Source of the DNA: Phycomyces nitens
Taxonomy: Eukaryota > Mucoromycota > Mucoromycetes > Mucorales > Phycomycetaceae
Length of the DNA: 64,000 bases
Direction of reading: 5' to 3'
Assembly (NCBI GenBank): GCA_022702545.1
Contig: JAHRBC010000005.1
Span: forward strand, 2,480,001 to 2,544,000
Under the pieces are notes generated by a model. That model saw only the letters and a list, made by a program, of their open reading frames with translations. It was not told the DNA's origin and searched no databases. Below, piece by piece: positions 1 to 11,996 of the stretch. The position numbers were made by a program, and so were the translations under genes. The stretch's first letter is position 1; each line of letters begins with the position of its first letter.

Positions 1-143
1 TTTCAAGAAAGAAACCATCTGTTATCAATGCAAATATATTCTGTCAAGACCATCTCCGGTCACACCCAAGCCACATTACCAGAAACAGATTCTCCCTTTC
101 TCCCTTCTTTTTTCTTTTTTCTTTTTCGTTGTCTTTGCTTAGA

Positions 144-663
144 ATGTCGGCTCAACTCGCTCGTCAGTCATTAAACCTTCTTCTCAAGCCGACCGTAAAG
201 CCAACAACAGATGATGCTGGAAAACAAAAACGTGTAGCAAAGAAATCGCCACAATGGCTGCCAAAGACAAAGACTGGCCTAAAGAAGATTAAACACGAGA
301 TTCGATATGGACAGCATCAAAAGACAAAGCAAAAGAGAGAAGAAGAAAAGAAGAGGGAAAACCCGATTGGTAGGGACTAGTGGGAATCGGTTATTGGTAC
401 GGCCATTAATATTGATTTATCTAGATGCCTTGGTGCAGACTGAAAAAATACTCGATGAAAACCTGGCTCGGAATGTAAAGATGTTGACATCAAAATTAAG
501 AGCAACAAAGGTTGAAAGGGAACTGCACAAAAAGGCAAGTGCAACAAGCAAATACCATTTAATGCTGGTCTATAATAACCCCAAAAACAATCCACAGGTA
601 CTGAAATATAGATCGACAAATAAGTCCAAATCAAACCAAGAGGCCGACGATGAAAGCGATTAA
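144..663 (+). CDS. Small lysine-rich protein, unknown function
   Basis: Two exons, 144-369 and 425-663, join across a 55-nt gt...ag intron to give a 154-residue protein. I start at the ATG at 144, which follows a pyrimidine-rich leader typical of fungal 5' ends. The splice is inferred from phase: exon 1 leaves one base, completed by AT of exon 2, and the downstream frame then runs to TAA at 661-663. The product is strongly basic, with clusters of Lys/Arg around residues 30-75, a probable helical charged middle, and an acidic tail (EADDESD). There is no signal peptide or membrane segment. Composition suggests a nuclear, nucleolar or RNA-associated protein, but I recognise no family, so function is left open. 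Confidence 0.55.
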
Positions 664-2718
664 TATAGAGCTGCCTTGGACAGCATTCCTCAAATCCAAA
701 ACAATAATGGTAATAAGGATTATTGCCAATATCTCCATTCACATCACCCAAACATTTCTTTACATAAACATTGTATTATTATTTTTTATTAAGAAAAGAA
801 GAAGAAGATCCAGCTCTTGTTTCAATTGTGGTGATCATTGTAATTTCAACATTTGATGGGATATTATACTATATTATATTATACTATATTATACTCCACA
901 AAGAAGAGATCGTTTCAATTTGCGTCCAAGGCTCTTGTATTTGTGTGCCAATTGGCCTAATTGATGGTTTATTGATTGATTGATTGATTGATTTTGAATA
1001 TATTATTATTATTATTATTATTATTAAGATGTATGGAATCAAATGAACCAAGGCAACTCACCAGTGTTCTTTGTTTGTTTGGCACCCTGCATATTATGTA
1101 TTGTGGGTGGATCAGAAGAAAAAGATACAAAGCGCTTTTGATAAGCTGCTTGACAAAAAGGAGGTTCTTTGTGGTGCAATACAGGGGAATACCATGAGTC
1201 GAGTGAGGGAAGGGTATCATACATTGAGTGTTTTGAGGACATTGAAACCACAAGGATAAAGATAAAGAAAGGGGTTGAGAATATTAAAAAAGAGGGAGTT
1301 GTTTTTTTGGAGTAAATGAGGGTTAAAATCCTCAGCTCACAGACCTGTACGCCCAACATGTGAACCGGACATTAGACGGCTTATTGTTCAGATAAATAAA
1401 TGCAATGCAAATCAAATCAAACGAAAGACTTTTGTTCCATTGGTCTATAGCCCAGGCATCTCAATCTATCATGGAACTTTTTTTATGATTTATTAAAGAG
1501 ATTGATTATTCGACGATATTGATTATACAAAACCAAGTATATAAATGACTAGTGATTCCCCATTCTTTGATAGGCCTAGACATCTTTACAGCAAACCATG
1601 CCGATCACTTGGCGCAGAGCGTTCAAGTATCCAATTAACCAAAAGAATCCCCAAGGCACACCGGGCTCCAGGTCTCGTCCTCGGCCCTCTAGAGAGACGT
1701 GCGAGAGAGTGGAAGCCATGATAAAGGCCAGGATATTCTACTACAGGCACTCTTCAGTAATCATGATGCCAGCCCCACAAGACGCATTGGGCACTGGCTG
1801 CAAACCGACTGGTCGACTGGTATCGATTGTTCGTTGGGTTAGTGATTGTGTCGATGGTCTCTTTAAAGGTATTTAAAAATGTCGCTTTGGATGATGCCAG
1901 CCAACAATAACACTAACAATAAAAATATAATAGGAAAACCAACCTTGGGATCTGCCTCCTTTCTTCAAAAGACCACCGACCCTTGCTTGCCTCCACACCT
2001 GCTTAGCCTCGCATAATACGGCATATTTTGTTCTTGTTTTTTTTTAGAAAAAGAGAAAGACTTCTTCTTGTTCTCTTGTTTATTAAAAAATAATGATACA
2101 CTCGTGTATTATTCATTTGTACTCTCGTCATGGCCCACATTAAAGAATAATTGAGCGTGGCTGTGCTAGTCAATCGACAAGATACTTCTTAATCATGTCT
2201 ACACAATCAGCTAGACTCGAGGCCTGTTGTGGGTTATTTACCACTGCCTCACACTGCTTTCAATTGCTTCTTACTTGCTTCAGGATGCCTCATACTGCCT
2301 GGGGCTGCTTGTTTAGCTTCGTTGTTGATCCGTCCTTGCATGTTATTGATGAAGATATTGGCGTAACCATCAGTTGTCACACAGCAATTCGCCTTTTGGC
2401 TCAATCCCTTTCCCGCCAGTCATTTTACGTGCACTTTTATTTTTATTTTTATTTTTTATTTTTTATTTTTTTTATTATATATTTTGCAACAATAAATAAA
2501 TAATAATAACAGCAATATAATAATAACAGACCCTGTCCCTTTCCCCCCGCTCCTCTCTCTCTCTCTCTCTCGCTCACTCTCTTGTCTCTCTTGTCTCTCT
2601 CTCTCTCTCTTTCCCCCTTTCCTTCCGCATCCACAACATAAAACTACCCCTTCCTCTTTAGCTTCCAAACAGCTCAAGATCTTCTTTCCTTTCTCTTTAA
2701 CAAATTATTATTACAACA
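664..2718. other. Non-coding stretch with microsatellites; no convincing gene
   Basis: About 2 kb separate the small basic gene from the septin. It holds a GATT tetranucleotide run near 970-993, a TTA run near 1001-1026, T-rich tracts at 2435-2480 and a long CT/GA tract at 2553-2612 that is probably the septin promoter or leader. Open frames at 1598-1876 (plus) and 1576-1719 (minus) overlap each other; neither shows a recognisable domain, so neither is called a gene. Confidence 0.5.
2553..2612 (+). promoter_or_regulatory. CT-rich tract in the septin promoter/leader
   Basis: An almost pure CT dinucleotide tract lies about 110-165 bases upstream of the septin ATG. Pyrimidine-rich tracts just upstream of the start are common at strongly expressed fungal genes. 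The role here is inferred from position only. Confidence 0.4.
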
Positions 2719-4503
2719 ATGTCTGGTAAGTCCATCTTTATTGTCTCAATCGTCATCTCATCATCATCCTAGACCAAGTAAACGGCGCGTCATCTGGTGT
2801 AAGCAGCCTCATCATCATCTTCATCATCCACAGTCGATATTCATCAGCCTTTTTCTAATTTAGATTACCGTGGTACGCAAAAAGCTCCAGGGTTATGTTG
2901 GATTTGCCAACCTTCCCAACCAAGTCCACCGCAAGTCTGTCAAAAAGGGCTTCCAATTCACTGCCATGGTTGTCGGTAAGACTTAATTTAGAGTTAATTA
3001 AAACTACCTGACCCATCATTGAATCTCGAGGCGGGGATCCTCTATCTTTAAAGACAAGAGGACCCTTGACCAAAATGAGGCTCATTGATAGACATCTATT
3101 TTTAATAGAGGGAGGGGGACCTTGGTGTTTGAAGGCCTATCTAATAATTTATTTTTTTATTTATTGAATAGGCGAATCTGGCCTTGGTAAATCTACCTTG
3201 GTAAACACTCTCTTCAACACCTCTCTCTATCCTCCCAAGGAGAACACCGAATTGTCCCACGAGACTCCCCAGACCGTCGAAGTCCAGTCCATTACCTCTG
3301 ATATTGAAGAGAACGGTGTCAAGCTTAGATTGACGGTCGTGGATACACCCGGTTTTGGTGATTTCGTGAACAACGAGGAAAGGTAGGACAACACGTGGAA
3401 TGTGCTTCCATTCGGACCGACATCTCATGCTCCCCATCTTAGCTGGAAGCCTATTCTTGACAACATCGAGTCCCGCTTCGATGCCTATCTTGAACAGGAG
3501 AACCGTGTGAACCGTCGCCGTATGGTTGATAACCGTATCCATGCTTGTCTGTACTTCATCGCCCCCACTGGTCACGCGTAAGTTACTTTATGCACATTGT
3601 GTTACCATGGCGATCACTAACATCTTTTTATATACATACATCTACATACATCTACATTTCTATATTTAAATCATCAGTCTGAAGCCTCTCGATGTCGAAT
3701 TCATGCGTCGTCTCCATACCCGTGTCAACCTCATCCCTGTCATTGCCAAGGCCGATACCCTGACCGAGGAAGAGGTCGCTGCCTTCAAGAGACGCATCTT
3801 GGCTGATATCAACTACCACAAGATCCAGATCTACCAGGCACCTGTCTATGAGTACGATGACAAGGAGACCGTGGCCGAGAACCGCGAAATCATGTCAAAG
3901 ATTCCCTTTGCCGTCGTCGGTTCCGATAAGGAATTCGAAGTCGAGGGCGGTCGTCGTGTCCGTGGCCGCAAGTACCCTTGGGGTGTCATTGAGGTTGACA
4001 ATGAAGAGCACTGCGACTTTGTCAAATTGCGCCAGATGTTGATCCGGTAAATACTTTGCTGAAATGACCAATTTTTTTTCTTTTTCTTTTTTACTTACAC
4101 ACCTTGCAGCACCCACATGGAAGAACTCAAGGAGTTCACCAACGACGTCTTGTACGAGAACTACCGTACCGAGAAGTTGCAGGCCATGGGTATCCAGCAG
4201 GATCCTTCGGTCTTCAAGGAGGTCAACCCCGTCCAGAAGATGGAGGAGGAGCGTGTCGCCCATGAGCAAAAGTTGGCCAAGATGGAAGCCGAGATGAGAG
4301 CCGTATTCCAGGCCAAGGTCCAGGAGAAGGAGACCAAATTGAAGCAGTCTGAGGAAGAACTCTATGCTCGCCACAAGGAGATGAAGGAGGCCCTTGAGAA
4401 ACAGCGCTTGGAATTGGAGGAGAAGAGACGCCGCATGGAGTCAGGCAGACCCATGACACCCGAAAAGGCATCGAAAAAGAAGGGTTTCTCGTTCAACAAA
4501 TAA
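2719..4503 (+). CDS. CDC3: Septin, Cdc3/AspB type
   Basis: Septins are GTP-binding proteins that polymerise into filaments at division sites, hyphal septa and branch points. Seven exons (2719-2725, 2773-2798, 2864-2975, 3172-3382, 3443-3577, 3678-4046, 4110-4503) give 417 residues; the first exon is only 7 nt. The septin-type lead-in [20 protein letters not shown] is followed by the P-loop GESGLGKS at about residues 49-56, the switch motif DTPGFGDF near 110, the base-recognition motif AKAD near 187, and a septin-unique region. A C-terminal coiled coil rich in E, K and R covers about 330-400. The N-terminal motif and the coiled coil favour the Cdc3/AspB group over Cdc10, which lacks the coiled coil. 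The subgroup call rests on motif similarity from memory; that it is a septin is certain. Confidence 0.95.
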
Positions 4504-4801
4504 GGAATGCCTTGCATTAGAATTATATAAAAATACTCAACAGCCAGGATTACTCCAATCGTGTATTTCCTCTGACATCCCATTCCCTCCCTCTTTATCT
4601 CTCTCTCTTTATCACACTTTCTATCACCGTAATTCAAAGTCTTATTTAATACCAGTTTCTTATTCAAAAAAAAATATATACGCACAATTGTGTCGAGACT
4701 TTATATATATATATATATAAATGTTGTATGATGAGCCAAAAATTATTATTCTTATTATTATTATTAACCGAGTCAGTCAGTCAGTCAGTCAGTCAGTCCC
4801 C
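4504..4801. repeat. 3'-3' intergenic gap with AGTC and TA repeats
   Basis: This gap lies between the convergent septin and TIM21 genes. It contains a TA run near 4701-4719, a TTA run near 4743-4764, and about seven copies of AGTC at 4770-4798 that end directly against the TIM21 stop codon. I see no gene in it. Confidence 0.6.
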
Positions 4802-5591
4802 CTAAACCAACACAAATCGCTGAGACGGAAGACCTTGGCCAGGCACATCCACAACCAGCTTTTTGAATTCCCACTTGTTCTTTTCATCCTGTTTGTTACT
4901 CGGTTCATTAGCAATATAATATAATAGAACTTGCATTTCATTTGACTTGCCTTTATCATCTCAAGCATCCCGGTGCCTTCGTTATCTGAACCCTCGAGGT
5001 AAAACTTCATAAACAGATGTGGCTGGCCAAGATGGTCATCGACGACTTGGTAATTGATGCGTCTGTTGCGACGCATGCGGTTTCGGCTAGGAGATCCATA
5101 ACTCTTTATGGGCTCACCAAGCACACGCACAAGGTCTTCATTAGCCTTTGCACGATCTACTGCTTCACTAAATATGGAAGTCGAGCTCTGGGAACTGAAT
5201 AGTTCCGAAGTCACAAAGTAGACCAAACCAACGGTCAAGGTGGCACCGGTCAATAAGAGACCAATGTTAAAGGTTGCCTTTGATGCAGCAACGACTTTAT
5301 ATATTATCATTATTATTATTATTATTCTTGGACCAAAAAGAACAATTGAGTGTGTGGATGGTGCTTGGAATTTACCTTTCTGAGGATTGGTCAAATCCTT
5401 CCATTCCTTGGCCGTCTGTTGAGAAATAAGAGATCCAGGGCGCCTGGAAGGTTGTTGGGATTGTGCAAAAGAACGCGTCAATTGCTGGCGTGAGGGATTG
5501 AGGGCGGTGATGCGGCGAGGTTGAATTCTGAAATGAAAGGAATGAATCCAATGTCGCGTAAGGTGCTGTTGTACCTTGAGATAAAAGACAT
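4802..5591 (-). CDS. TIM21: Mitochondrial presequence translocase subunit Tim21
   Basis: Tim21 sits in the mitochondrial inner membrane, binds the intermembrane-space face of the TOM complex and passes presequence proteins to TIM23 and the respiratory supercomplexes. Four exons on the minus strand (5591-5575, 5527-5376, 5294-4951, 4888-4802) give 199 residues. The short first exon begins MSFISRIQPRRI, an Arg-rich, Ser-containing mitochondrial targeting sequence. A single transmembrane helix (NIGLLLTGATLTVGLVYFV) covers about residues 66-84 and is followed by the conserved SELF motif and the globular Tim21 domain. The last exon ends KKLVVDVPGQGLPSQRFVLV, as in the family. The last intron (4889-4950) uses a gc donor, AAAG|gcaagt; no gt donor restores the frame. 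The family assignment is strong. Confidence 0.9.
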
Positions 5592-6529
5592 GGCGCTCAA
5601 CACAAGTTCCGGTTTTGGGTGTCGTGTGTTTTTTTGTGTGGGTGTCCTGAAGCCCAAAGCCTATGTGGATTCCAAACTCCGCTTATTTGCATAAGGAAGT
5701 GACGTAAGAAATCCTAGATGGTCGTAGATAACCGAGTCGAGTAACCGAGTAGAAAAAAAAAAGGAACAGCAGAATGAAAATGAGGTGCAAAACCCGGTCA
5801 AAGAAGCCCGGATCACATGAATGTCATGATACATCACATGCCTGAGTCTACCTGCTGTCTGTGCGGTCAAGATATTTGACAACAAGAGAATAGAAAGCTT
5901 GTTTGAATATAATTATTATTATTGTTTGTTGTTGAATATATACATATATATATATTTCAAGATGATCACCAACAGCCAATGATATTACATGGTTTATAAT
6001 ATACTTTCCTTTTACAGAAACAATAGATTAATTAATTTGTTTTTGCAGCCTATTGAAAACATTGTTATCATGACAGTAATTATTTGTAATTTGAATCCCA
6101 GACAGGTGTGTGTGAGTGTGTGAGTGTGTATGCTAAAATCCACAGCCACCGATATTGAGAAATAGAGAGGATCCAGATGACGTCTGCTGATTGGATGGAT
6201 GGTAAAGGATATCCTATTTCGTTAGCAAGATGATTGGCGCCCAAAAAAAAAACAGTGGCCCAACAACGTCTTGTATCTCCTGCACACACTCTTTTTTTTT
6301 AATGGGCCGGACCGGTCGCCTTTGAGGGTCGGACTGGGTACAAATGAAATAAAAATGTGTCAGGAGAAAGTGGGGAAGGCAGTAAGGATAAAGAGAGAGA
6401 GGGGGTGTGACTCGAGAATGACTATATATTTATCGAATGTACCACAATCACCCAAAGGCTATAAAAGGAGTTCTTTACTTTACCCTACACATTCTCATCC
6501 TTCTCTCTCTCTCTTTCTTATAAAATATA
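5592..6529. other. Divergent promoter region between TIM21 and hexokinase
   Basis: This 0.9-kb gap holds both promoters. It includes A- and T-runs near 5751-5762 and 6243-6252, short TA runs near 5936-5957, and a TGTGTGAG-rich patch near 6106-6130. No credible coding sequence was found. Confidence 0.5.
6459..6468 (+). promoter_or_regulatory. TATA box of the hexokinase gene
   Basis: The motif CTATAAAAGG lies about 62-71 bases before the hexokinase ATG at 6530, a good distance for a fungal TATA element. It is followed by a CT-rich leader near 6505-6515. The role is inferred from motif and position. Confidence 0.6.
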
Positions 6530-8248
6530 ATGACTGTCGGCTTAGCTAGTCACTTTGCCGGTGTATCCCTTGACCCTAATGATCTAAAGGCCCAGCAAAA
6601 GGCCCTTGACCTTGTTCTCGAGGACTTTGATGTCTCTGCCGAGCAGATGCAAGACATCGTGAGCCAGTTCAATTCGGAAATGCGTCGCGGTCTCGAGACC
6701 CCAAAGGCAACCGGTAAGCCCTCGAATGGATTGATCCAGACCCTAACTCTGGACTAGTTGCAATGATCCCTAGTTTCGTTACCGGAAAGCCTACTGGCGA
6801 GGAGACCGGACGTTATCTGGCTCTTGATCTTGGCGGCACCAACCTACGCGTCTGTGAGTTCTCCCTGCTGGGCCAGGGTGAATACAAAGTCCATCAACAG
6901 AAATACGTAATTTCAGATGAGCTCAAGACAGGCGATATGCGAAACCTGTGCGACTTTATTGCAGACTGTGTTGACAACTTTGTGACCGAGAATGGGTCGG
7001 ATAGTCTGGAGAACGACCTCCAGCTTGGGTTCACCTTTTCATTCCCTGTCCTCCAGACCGATATCAACCGTGGCACATTGATACAGTGGACCAAGGGATT
7101 CAACTGCACAAATGCGGTCGGTAAGGATGTCGTGGTCCTCTTGCAGGATGCCTTTTTGCGCAAGAATGTGAATGTGCACATTGCTGCCGTAAGTATTATT
7201 ATTATATTTTTTTTCCCTCAAAGTTTTGTCTTACTTGTAATCATTACCTTTCTGCAATTTCCCGTTCGGAATCCTAGCTTTTGGGTTTATTTTTGGGAAT
7301 ATAAGAAAAACTATGAACACCGCTCCCCACGGGATAATGTATTATATAATACTAATTTTTGTTATTATTATTAGCTTGTAAATGATACCGTCGGTACCCT
7401 TATGGCCCATGCTTACAAGTACCCAGAGACCTCCATGGGCGTCATTCTGGGAACAGGAACCAATGCTGGTAAGTTGCACTCTGGGGAACAACCATTCGAC
7501 CTTTTTATTTATTCATTCATCTTGTTGGGTAGCCTACTACGAGAAGCTGAGTGGTATCAAGAAGTGGGAAGGTGGTGCGGTTGCTTTCGATGACATGGTT
7601 GTCAACATGGAGTGGGGAGCGTTTGACAACGAGAGACGCGTCTTGCCCTTGACCATCTATGACAACAAACTCGACCGTGAGTCTATCAATCCCCGCCAAC
7701 AAATCTTTGAAAAGATGATCTCTGGTATGTATCTCGGTGAGATTGCTCGCAATGCCTTGTTGCAGCTTGTCGACCGCCTCTTGCTCTTCAAGGGCGTGTC
7801 TTCTTCCGAGATGAACAAGCAGTGGTGCTTTGAGACCGCATACATGTCGGCCATCAGCAGCGACACATCAGAAGACCTTGAAGAGACCAAGCACTTGTTG
7901 GAAGCAGTCATGCAGATTCCCTCGACATCTCTTATGGATCGTGAGATTGTGAAGAAGGTGTGTATTGCCGTCGGTCGTCGTGCTGCCCGCCTTTCTGCAT
8001 GTGGTATTGCTGCCGTTATTTCCCAGCAGGGTTCCATCGGCCAGGACACCCTTGTGGCCATTGACGGTTCTGTTTACGAATTCTATCCCAACTTTGAGAA
8101 TGACATGACCGAGGGACTCAAGGATCTGTTTGGTGAGGACGGTAGCTGTGTCAGATTCGCATTGGCACGGGATGGTTCAGGTCTTGGAGCCGCAATCATT
8201 GCAATGATGTCCCACAAGGCTGCTAAGATCAAGGCAGGATCCCTTTAG
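6530..8248 (+). CDS. HXK: Hexokinase
   Basis: Phosphorylates glucose and other hexoses at C6 with ATP, the first step of glycolysis in the cytosol. Four exons (6530-6713, 6758-7188, 7375-7468, 7533-8248) give 474 residues, the usual length of fungal hexokinases. Visible motifs are the substrate-loop region MIPSFVTG (about 64-71), the phosphate-1 motif LALDLGGTNLRV (about 82-93), the sugar-binding stretch FSFPV followed by WTKGF, the GVILGTGTNA segment across the exon 3/4 boundary, and the C-terminal nucleotide-binding motif ARDGSGLGAA. Catalytic Asp lies in the NDTVGTL segment that opens exon 3. A TATA box sits 60-70 nt upstream. Whether it also acts in sugar signalling, as yeast Hxk2 does, cannot be told. 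A glucokinase is possible but the length and motifs are equally consistent with a general hexokinase. Confidence 0.95.
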
Positions 8249-9485
8249 TACATACGCACCATTCCCATATCTTCTTTATCCCTTACCCTGAACTAGTATT
8301 CACTCCATTGTTGTACAGCACTCATTAAATACTATACATTTATCACCAATAATTAAGCTCAAACCAGCCGAAAAGGGAGGAACCCTGGATGTCGGCGTGT
8401 GAATTTCATACTTCCCCATACAAGTTTTTCCCTTTTTTTCAGTGTGTTTATTTTGTCCCACACTTTGGTTGTCTTTAAGAAACCAAGGAACAGCACCACC
8501 AAATCTAAATGAAAAAAAAAACCCAAAGCTGCTTCTTGGACACTCAACCAGTGCAGTGGATACTGTGTCCAATACCAACAGGTCCCATTGCATTTTATTC
8601 ACTCCGATTAATTGCTATTTTACCAGCAAACAGACCAATTCAATGGCATGACATTATTGCATTGGTCCATTCATACACTTCTTGTCTCTTGATTTTCAAA
8701 CGTACCCCGCCATGTTCAGAGGGGTAACTAAGCAGTCCCGTAGATTCCCGTCAAAAAAGTCAGGCCAACTTGCCTCGATCATGCAAGGCTGGATTATATG
8801 ACCCCGGGAAAAAACCAAAGGTGTGATGGTACACAAACAGTCAATAACTCTTACAAAAAGGCATCCCACTCTGTCTTACAACCCGCCCGCCCTTTTTTTT
8901 TTAATAAAAAATGATAATCACCATTTAAGTCTTGTCTCAACAACTTGTTCGTATATGCAACTCAATATTATTTGAGCAACTTGAAAAGATGAATTGTATA
9001 CTGTTGGGTACTCTTTACAAGAAAACATAACGAACGATGTTATAAATCTGTCGCACTATCTAGACGCATTTTATATATGTGTGTAATATGCATCTGTATA
9101 ATCACAATGTCAAATGTCTGTTTTGTTATTAGTATTAAAATAAATATATATGTCTATAATCCTTGATAATCACGTCAATTTGAAATGTACATCTTTATTT
9201 ATTTATTTACTTCTTTAATACCACAGCCGTCATCTCATATATATATATTTATAACCAATAATCTTCAAGTAATGGCGTTGCTTAGTAACTGCCGACGCTG
9301 AGAATGCGAGCACCTTCTAGCAGTTACTATGAAGCTACCAAATTTGTCAGCATAAAGGTGGCTTATCTGTCTTTAAAAAAAAAACGAGACTTGGACTTGT
9401 CATTTTTTCCTTGTCCGTCTCACTACACCCGATCAACCTCATTTAGTCTCTGTTACATAATTACTTGTACACACGAGACATAACA
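8249..9485. other. Intergenic region, no gene seen
   Basis: About 1.2 kb between hexokinase and the TTC27 gene. It contains A-runs near 8511-8522 and 8900-8915, scattered TATATA motifs near 9140-9150 and 9237-9250, and no open frame with recognisable protein character. Confidence 0.55.
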
Positions 9486-11996
9486 ATGGCAGGAATAACA
9501 GACGCAGGCCTCCGTGATGCCTACAAGACTGTAGAAAGATCACTTATACTCAACAAACAACTCGACCAGACTGTGGCATCGCAGATTCCTGCTGCCACTC
9601 GTCAATCCTTTGAGGATATTATGGCTGGACGATATGCCAGTGTTGTTGAAAACAGTCCTGTATTCAAGGATGCCCATCAGGATCGCGCGTCTCTCTTGGA
9701 AACAGGAAATGTCGAGGAGTGGATCGCCAAGCGCCTCGACAATTTGCCCAAAGACGACGAGACCAGTATGCAGGTCCTTGCTACCGGTATCGCATGTCTC
9801 AATGCCTTTGTCCAAATCAACTGGACCGGTCCCATATTCAACCTCGCTTTTGAGTCTCTGTTCTCTGCAGGAGACAAGCAAATCGAGGAAACCCTAAAGA
9901 CCAAGATTCAGACCAGTTGCCTTTCATCACTTTCAGCGGACAGCGAAGAAGTCTACCATTTGACAGAACAGCTGGGCTGGTTGGCAGCCGCTCGCCAGAT
10001 CCTTATGAACGACAATGTGCGCCACTCTAGACATACCGCTGCCTTTTGGGCCCAGCGTGCAGTGTTTATCCAGCAGCAGCTTCTTGACGAAGGTGCTGGA
10101 TCCATCCAGAGTTTGATCATTCTCTTGTCGGCCGAAAGTGCTGCTGCTCTTGGCATCAACCATGAAGAGCTCGATGAGGAAACCTTGGCACTCAAGGTCC
10201 GTCATAGCCTCGAGATGGGTCTCGTCTTGAGTTTCTATGGACAGGATAAGGAGGCGTTTGAAAAGATGACTGAATCACAAAAGGCATCAGGTTTCGAGTG
10301 GTCTTTGACAGGTGCCCTCGGTAGACGCACAAAGTTTCAGACATTCGATGTCTCCCAGCTCGTTGTGCACGCCGAGAGTAAAAAGGAAGATGTAAAAGTC
10401 AAGGTGGACGAAGAGGCACCTAGACCAGAAACCTTGGAATTGGACGATGATACCTTGTTGGATGATGTGTCCTATGCAAAGACAGAAGATAATGACAAGG
10501 ATGAGTCCAAGCGTCACGGAAACCTCAACATTATCGATCAGTGCCTCTTGCTCGCATTCTGCTTAAACGTCAAGAACACCAACCCTGACCATGGTATCAC
10601 AACCGAAGAAATGAACCCATATGTTGTACGTGTTCTAGGAAACGTCAACAATTGGATGGTCCACACCATGGCTCTCTTGCTCCGTACTCGCCTCGAGGCT
10701 CATCGAACAAGAACCGTGGAACGCTCGGCCCTTCAGCTCCAGGCTCTTGTAGACCAAATCAAGGTCGATGATTCTGGACCAGAGGAACGTCTGGCCTACT
10801 TTTATGATTTGCTGTTGCCTAGCAAGTGGGAGATGGAGCGTGAATTGGCCGGAAGATTTGTGTCACTTGGTGTCGTGCGCTCTGCTCTAGAGATCTTTGA
10901 GCGCCTGGAGATGTGGGAGGATGTGATTGGATGCTACCAGATGCTCGAACAGCCCCTCAAGGCCAAGCAAGTCATTGAACGCCTAATGGTCGAGAACCCC
11001 AATTCCGCAAAGCTGTGGTGTATTCTTGGTGATGTCGAAGTGAACCCCGAGCATTGGAAAAAAGCATGGGAGCTGTCCAACCATACCTTTGCCCGTGCAA
11101 TGCGTAGTCTGGGATCTTACCACTACAAGCATGAGAATTTTCCCGAGTCGATCGAATGTTACAAGAAAGCCTTGGCCATTAACCCTCTTTTCGAGGGCTC
11201 ATGGTATATCCTTGGTTGCGCAGGTATGCAGGCAGAGCAGTGGGATGTTGCCATGCGTGCCTTCCAACGCGTGGTTTCCATCGACCAAGAGCAGGCAGAG
11301 GCATGGAACAACCTTTCTAGCATCTATATTCGCCTCGGCCGTAAACCCGATGCCTTTTTGGCTCTCAAGCAGGCCACTCGTATCAAGTTTGACAGCTGGA
11401 AGATATGGCAGAACTTGCTCTATGTGTCCGTCGATATCGGACAGTTTTCAGATGCAATCTGGGCTATGCAGCGTATTGTCGACATGAGATGGGACAAGGA
11501 GCGCGAAGATTGTGTTGACGTGCCTGTCTTGCGTCTGATTGTCGAGAGTGTAATCCAGAACTGGAAGGATGCTCATAATCGTGATGGTGCCAGACTCGCC
11601 AAACAGGTCCAGCGTTTATTAGAAGATGTTATCCTTACACGTATTACCAGCTCGCCAGACATCTGGTCCGTCTGTGCAAAGTTCTATCTCTGGCAGAATC
11701 GTTACACCGATGCCCTGGAGGCATCACTCAAGGCCTACAGAGCAGTTATGCATGATGTACGGATAGAAACAGATGCAAGTGTATTTGAGGAGGTGGCAAA
11801 TCTCGCCCTGGATACTGTGGATATGTATGAGACTCTGGGCGAAAAGAAGGAAAACGATGCCGTTGTTTGTGCAGACTGGAAGTACCAGGCTCGTTCGATC
11901 ATCAAGAGTCTGATGGGCAAGGCCAGAGATAACTTTGAGGATACCGCAACATATGAGCGTCTTAAGGAAAGATTGGAAGACCTGAAGCGTTCTTAA
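9486..11996 (+). CDS. TTC27: TPR protein, TTC27/Emw1 family
   Basis: A single uninterrupted frame of 836 residues, starting at the ATG at 9486 and ending TAA. This is close to the length of human TTC27 (about 843). The diagnostic family block DQCLLLAFCLNVKNTNPDHG is at about residues 355-374. It is followed by EEMNPYVVRVL, NNWMVHTMALLLRTRLEAHR and VERSALQLQALVDQI. Several TPR units follow; the clearest begin near residues 530 and 565 (GSYHYKHENFPESIECYKKA and AEAWNNLSSIYIRLGRKPDA). Yeast Emw1 is essential and linked to cell-wall integrity, and animal TTC27 has been linked to large-complex assembly with chaperones; the exact role here is inferred. It is the only long gene in the window with no intron, which stands out against intron-rich neighbours. 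Confidence 0.9.
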   Translation: MAGITDAGLRDAYKTVERSLILNKQLDQTVASQIPAATRQSFEDIMAGRYASVVENSPVFKDAHQDRASLLETGNVEEWIAKRLDNLPKDDETSMQVLATGIACLNAFVQINWTGPIFNLAFESLFSAGDKQIEETLKTKIQTSCLSSLSADSEEVYHLTEQLGWLAAARQILMNDNVRHSRHTAAFWAQRAVFIQQQLLDEGAGSIQSLIILLSAESAAALGINHEELDEETLALKVRHSLEMGLVLSFYGQDKEAFEKMTESQKASGFEWSLTGALGRRTKFQTFDVSQLVVHAESKKEDVKVKVDEEAPRPETLELDDDTLLDDVSYAKTEDNDKDESKRHGNLNIIDQCLLLAFCLNVKNTNPDHGITTEEMNPYVVRVLGNVNNWMVHTMALLLRTRLEAHRTRTVERSALQLQALVDQIKVDDSGPEERLAYFYDLLLPSKWEMERELAGRFVSLGVVRSALEIFERLEMWEDVIGCYQMLEQPLKAKQVIERLMVENPNSAKLWCILGDVEVNPEHWKKAWELSNHTFARAMRSLGSYHYKHENFPESIECYKKALAINPLFEGSWYILGCAGMQAEQWDVAMRAFQRVVSIDQEQAEAWNNLSSIYIRLGRKPDAFLALKQATRIKFDSWKIWQNLLYVSVDIGQFSDAIWAMQRIVDMRWDKEREDCVDVPVLRLIVESVIQNWKDAHNRDGARLAKQVQRLLEDVILTRITSSPDIWSVCAKFYLWQNRYTDALEASLKAYRAVMHDVRIETDASVFEEVANLALDTVDMYETLGEKKENDAVVCADWKYQARSIIKSLMGKARDNFEDTATYERLKERLEDLKRS

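Noticed and set aside
1598..1876. Open frame of 92 codons and an overlapping minus-strand frame of 47 codons (1719-1576).
   Set aside because: Both look partly protein-like but neither has a family match or a convincing multi-exon context; they exclude each other and could be a decayed gene.
2195..2503. Plus-strand frame of 102 codons.
   Set aside because: The end runs into T-rich simple sequence and no domain is visible.
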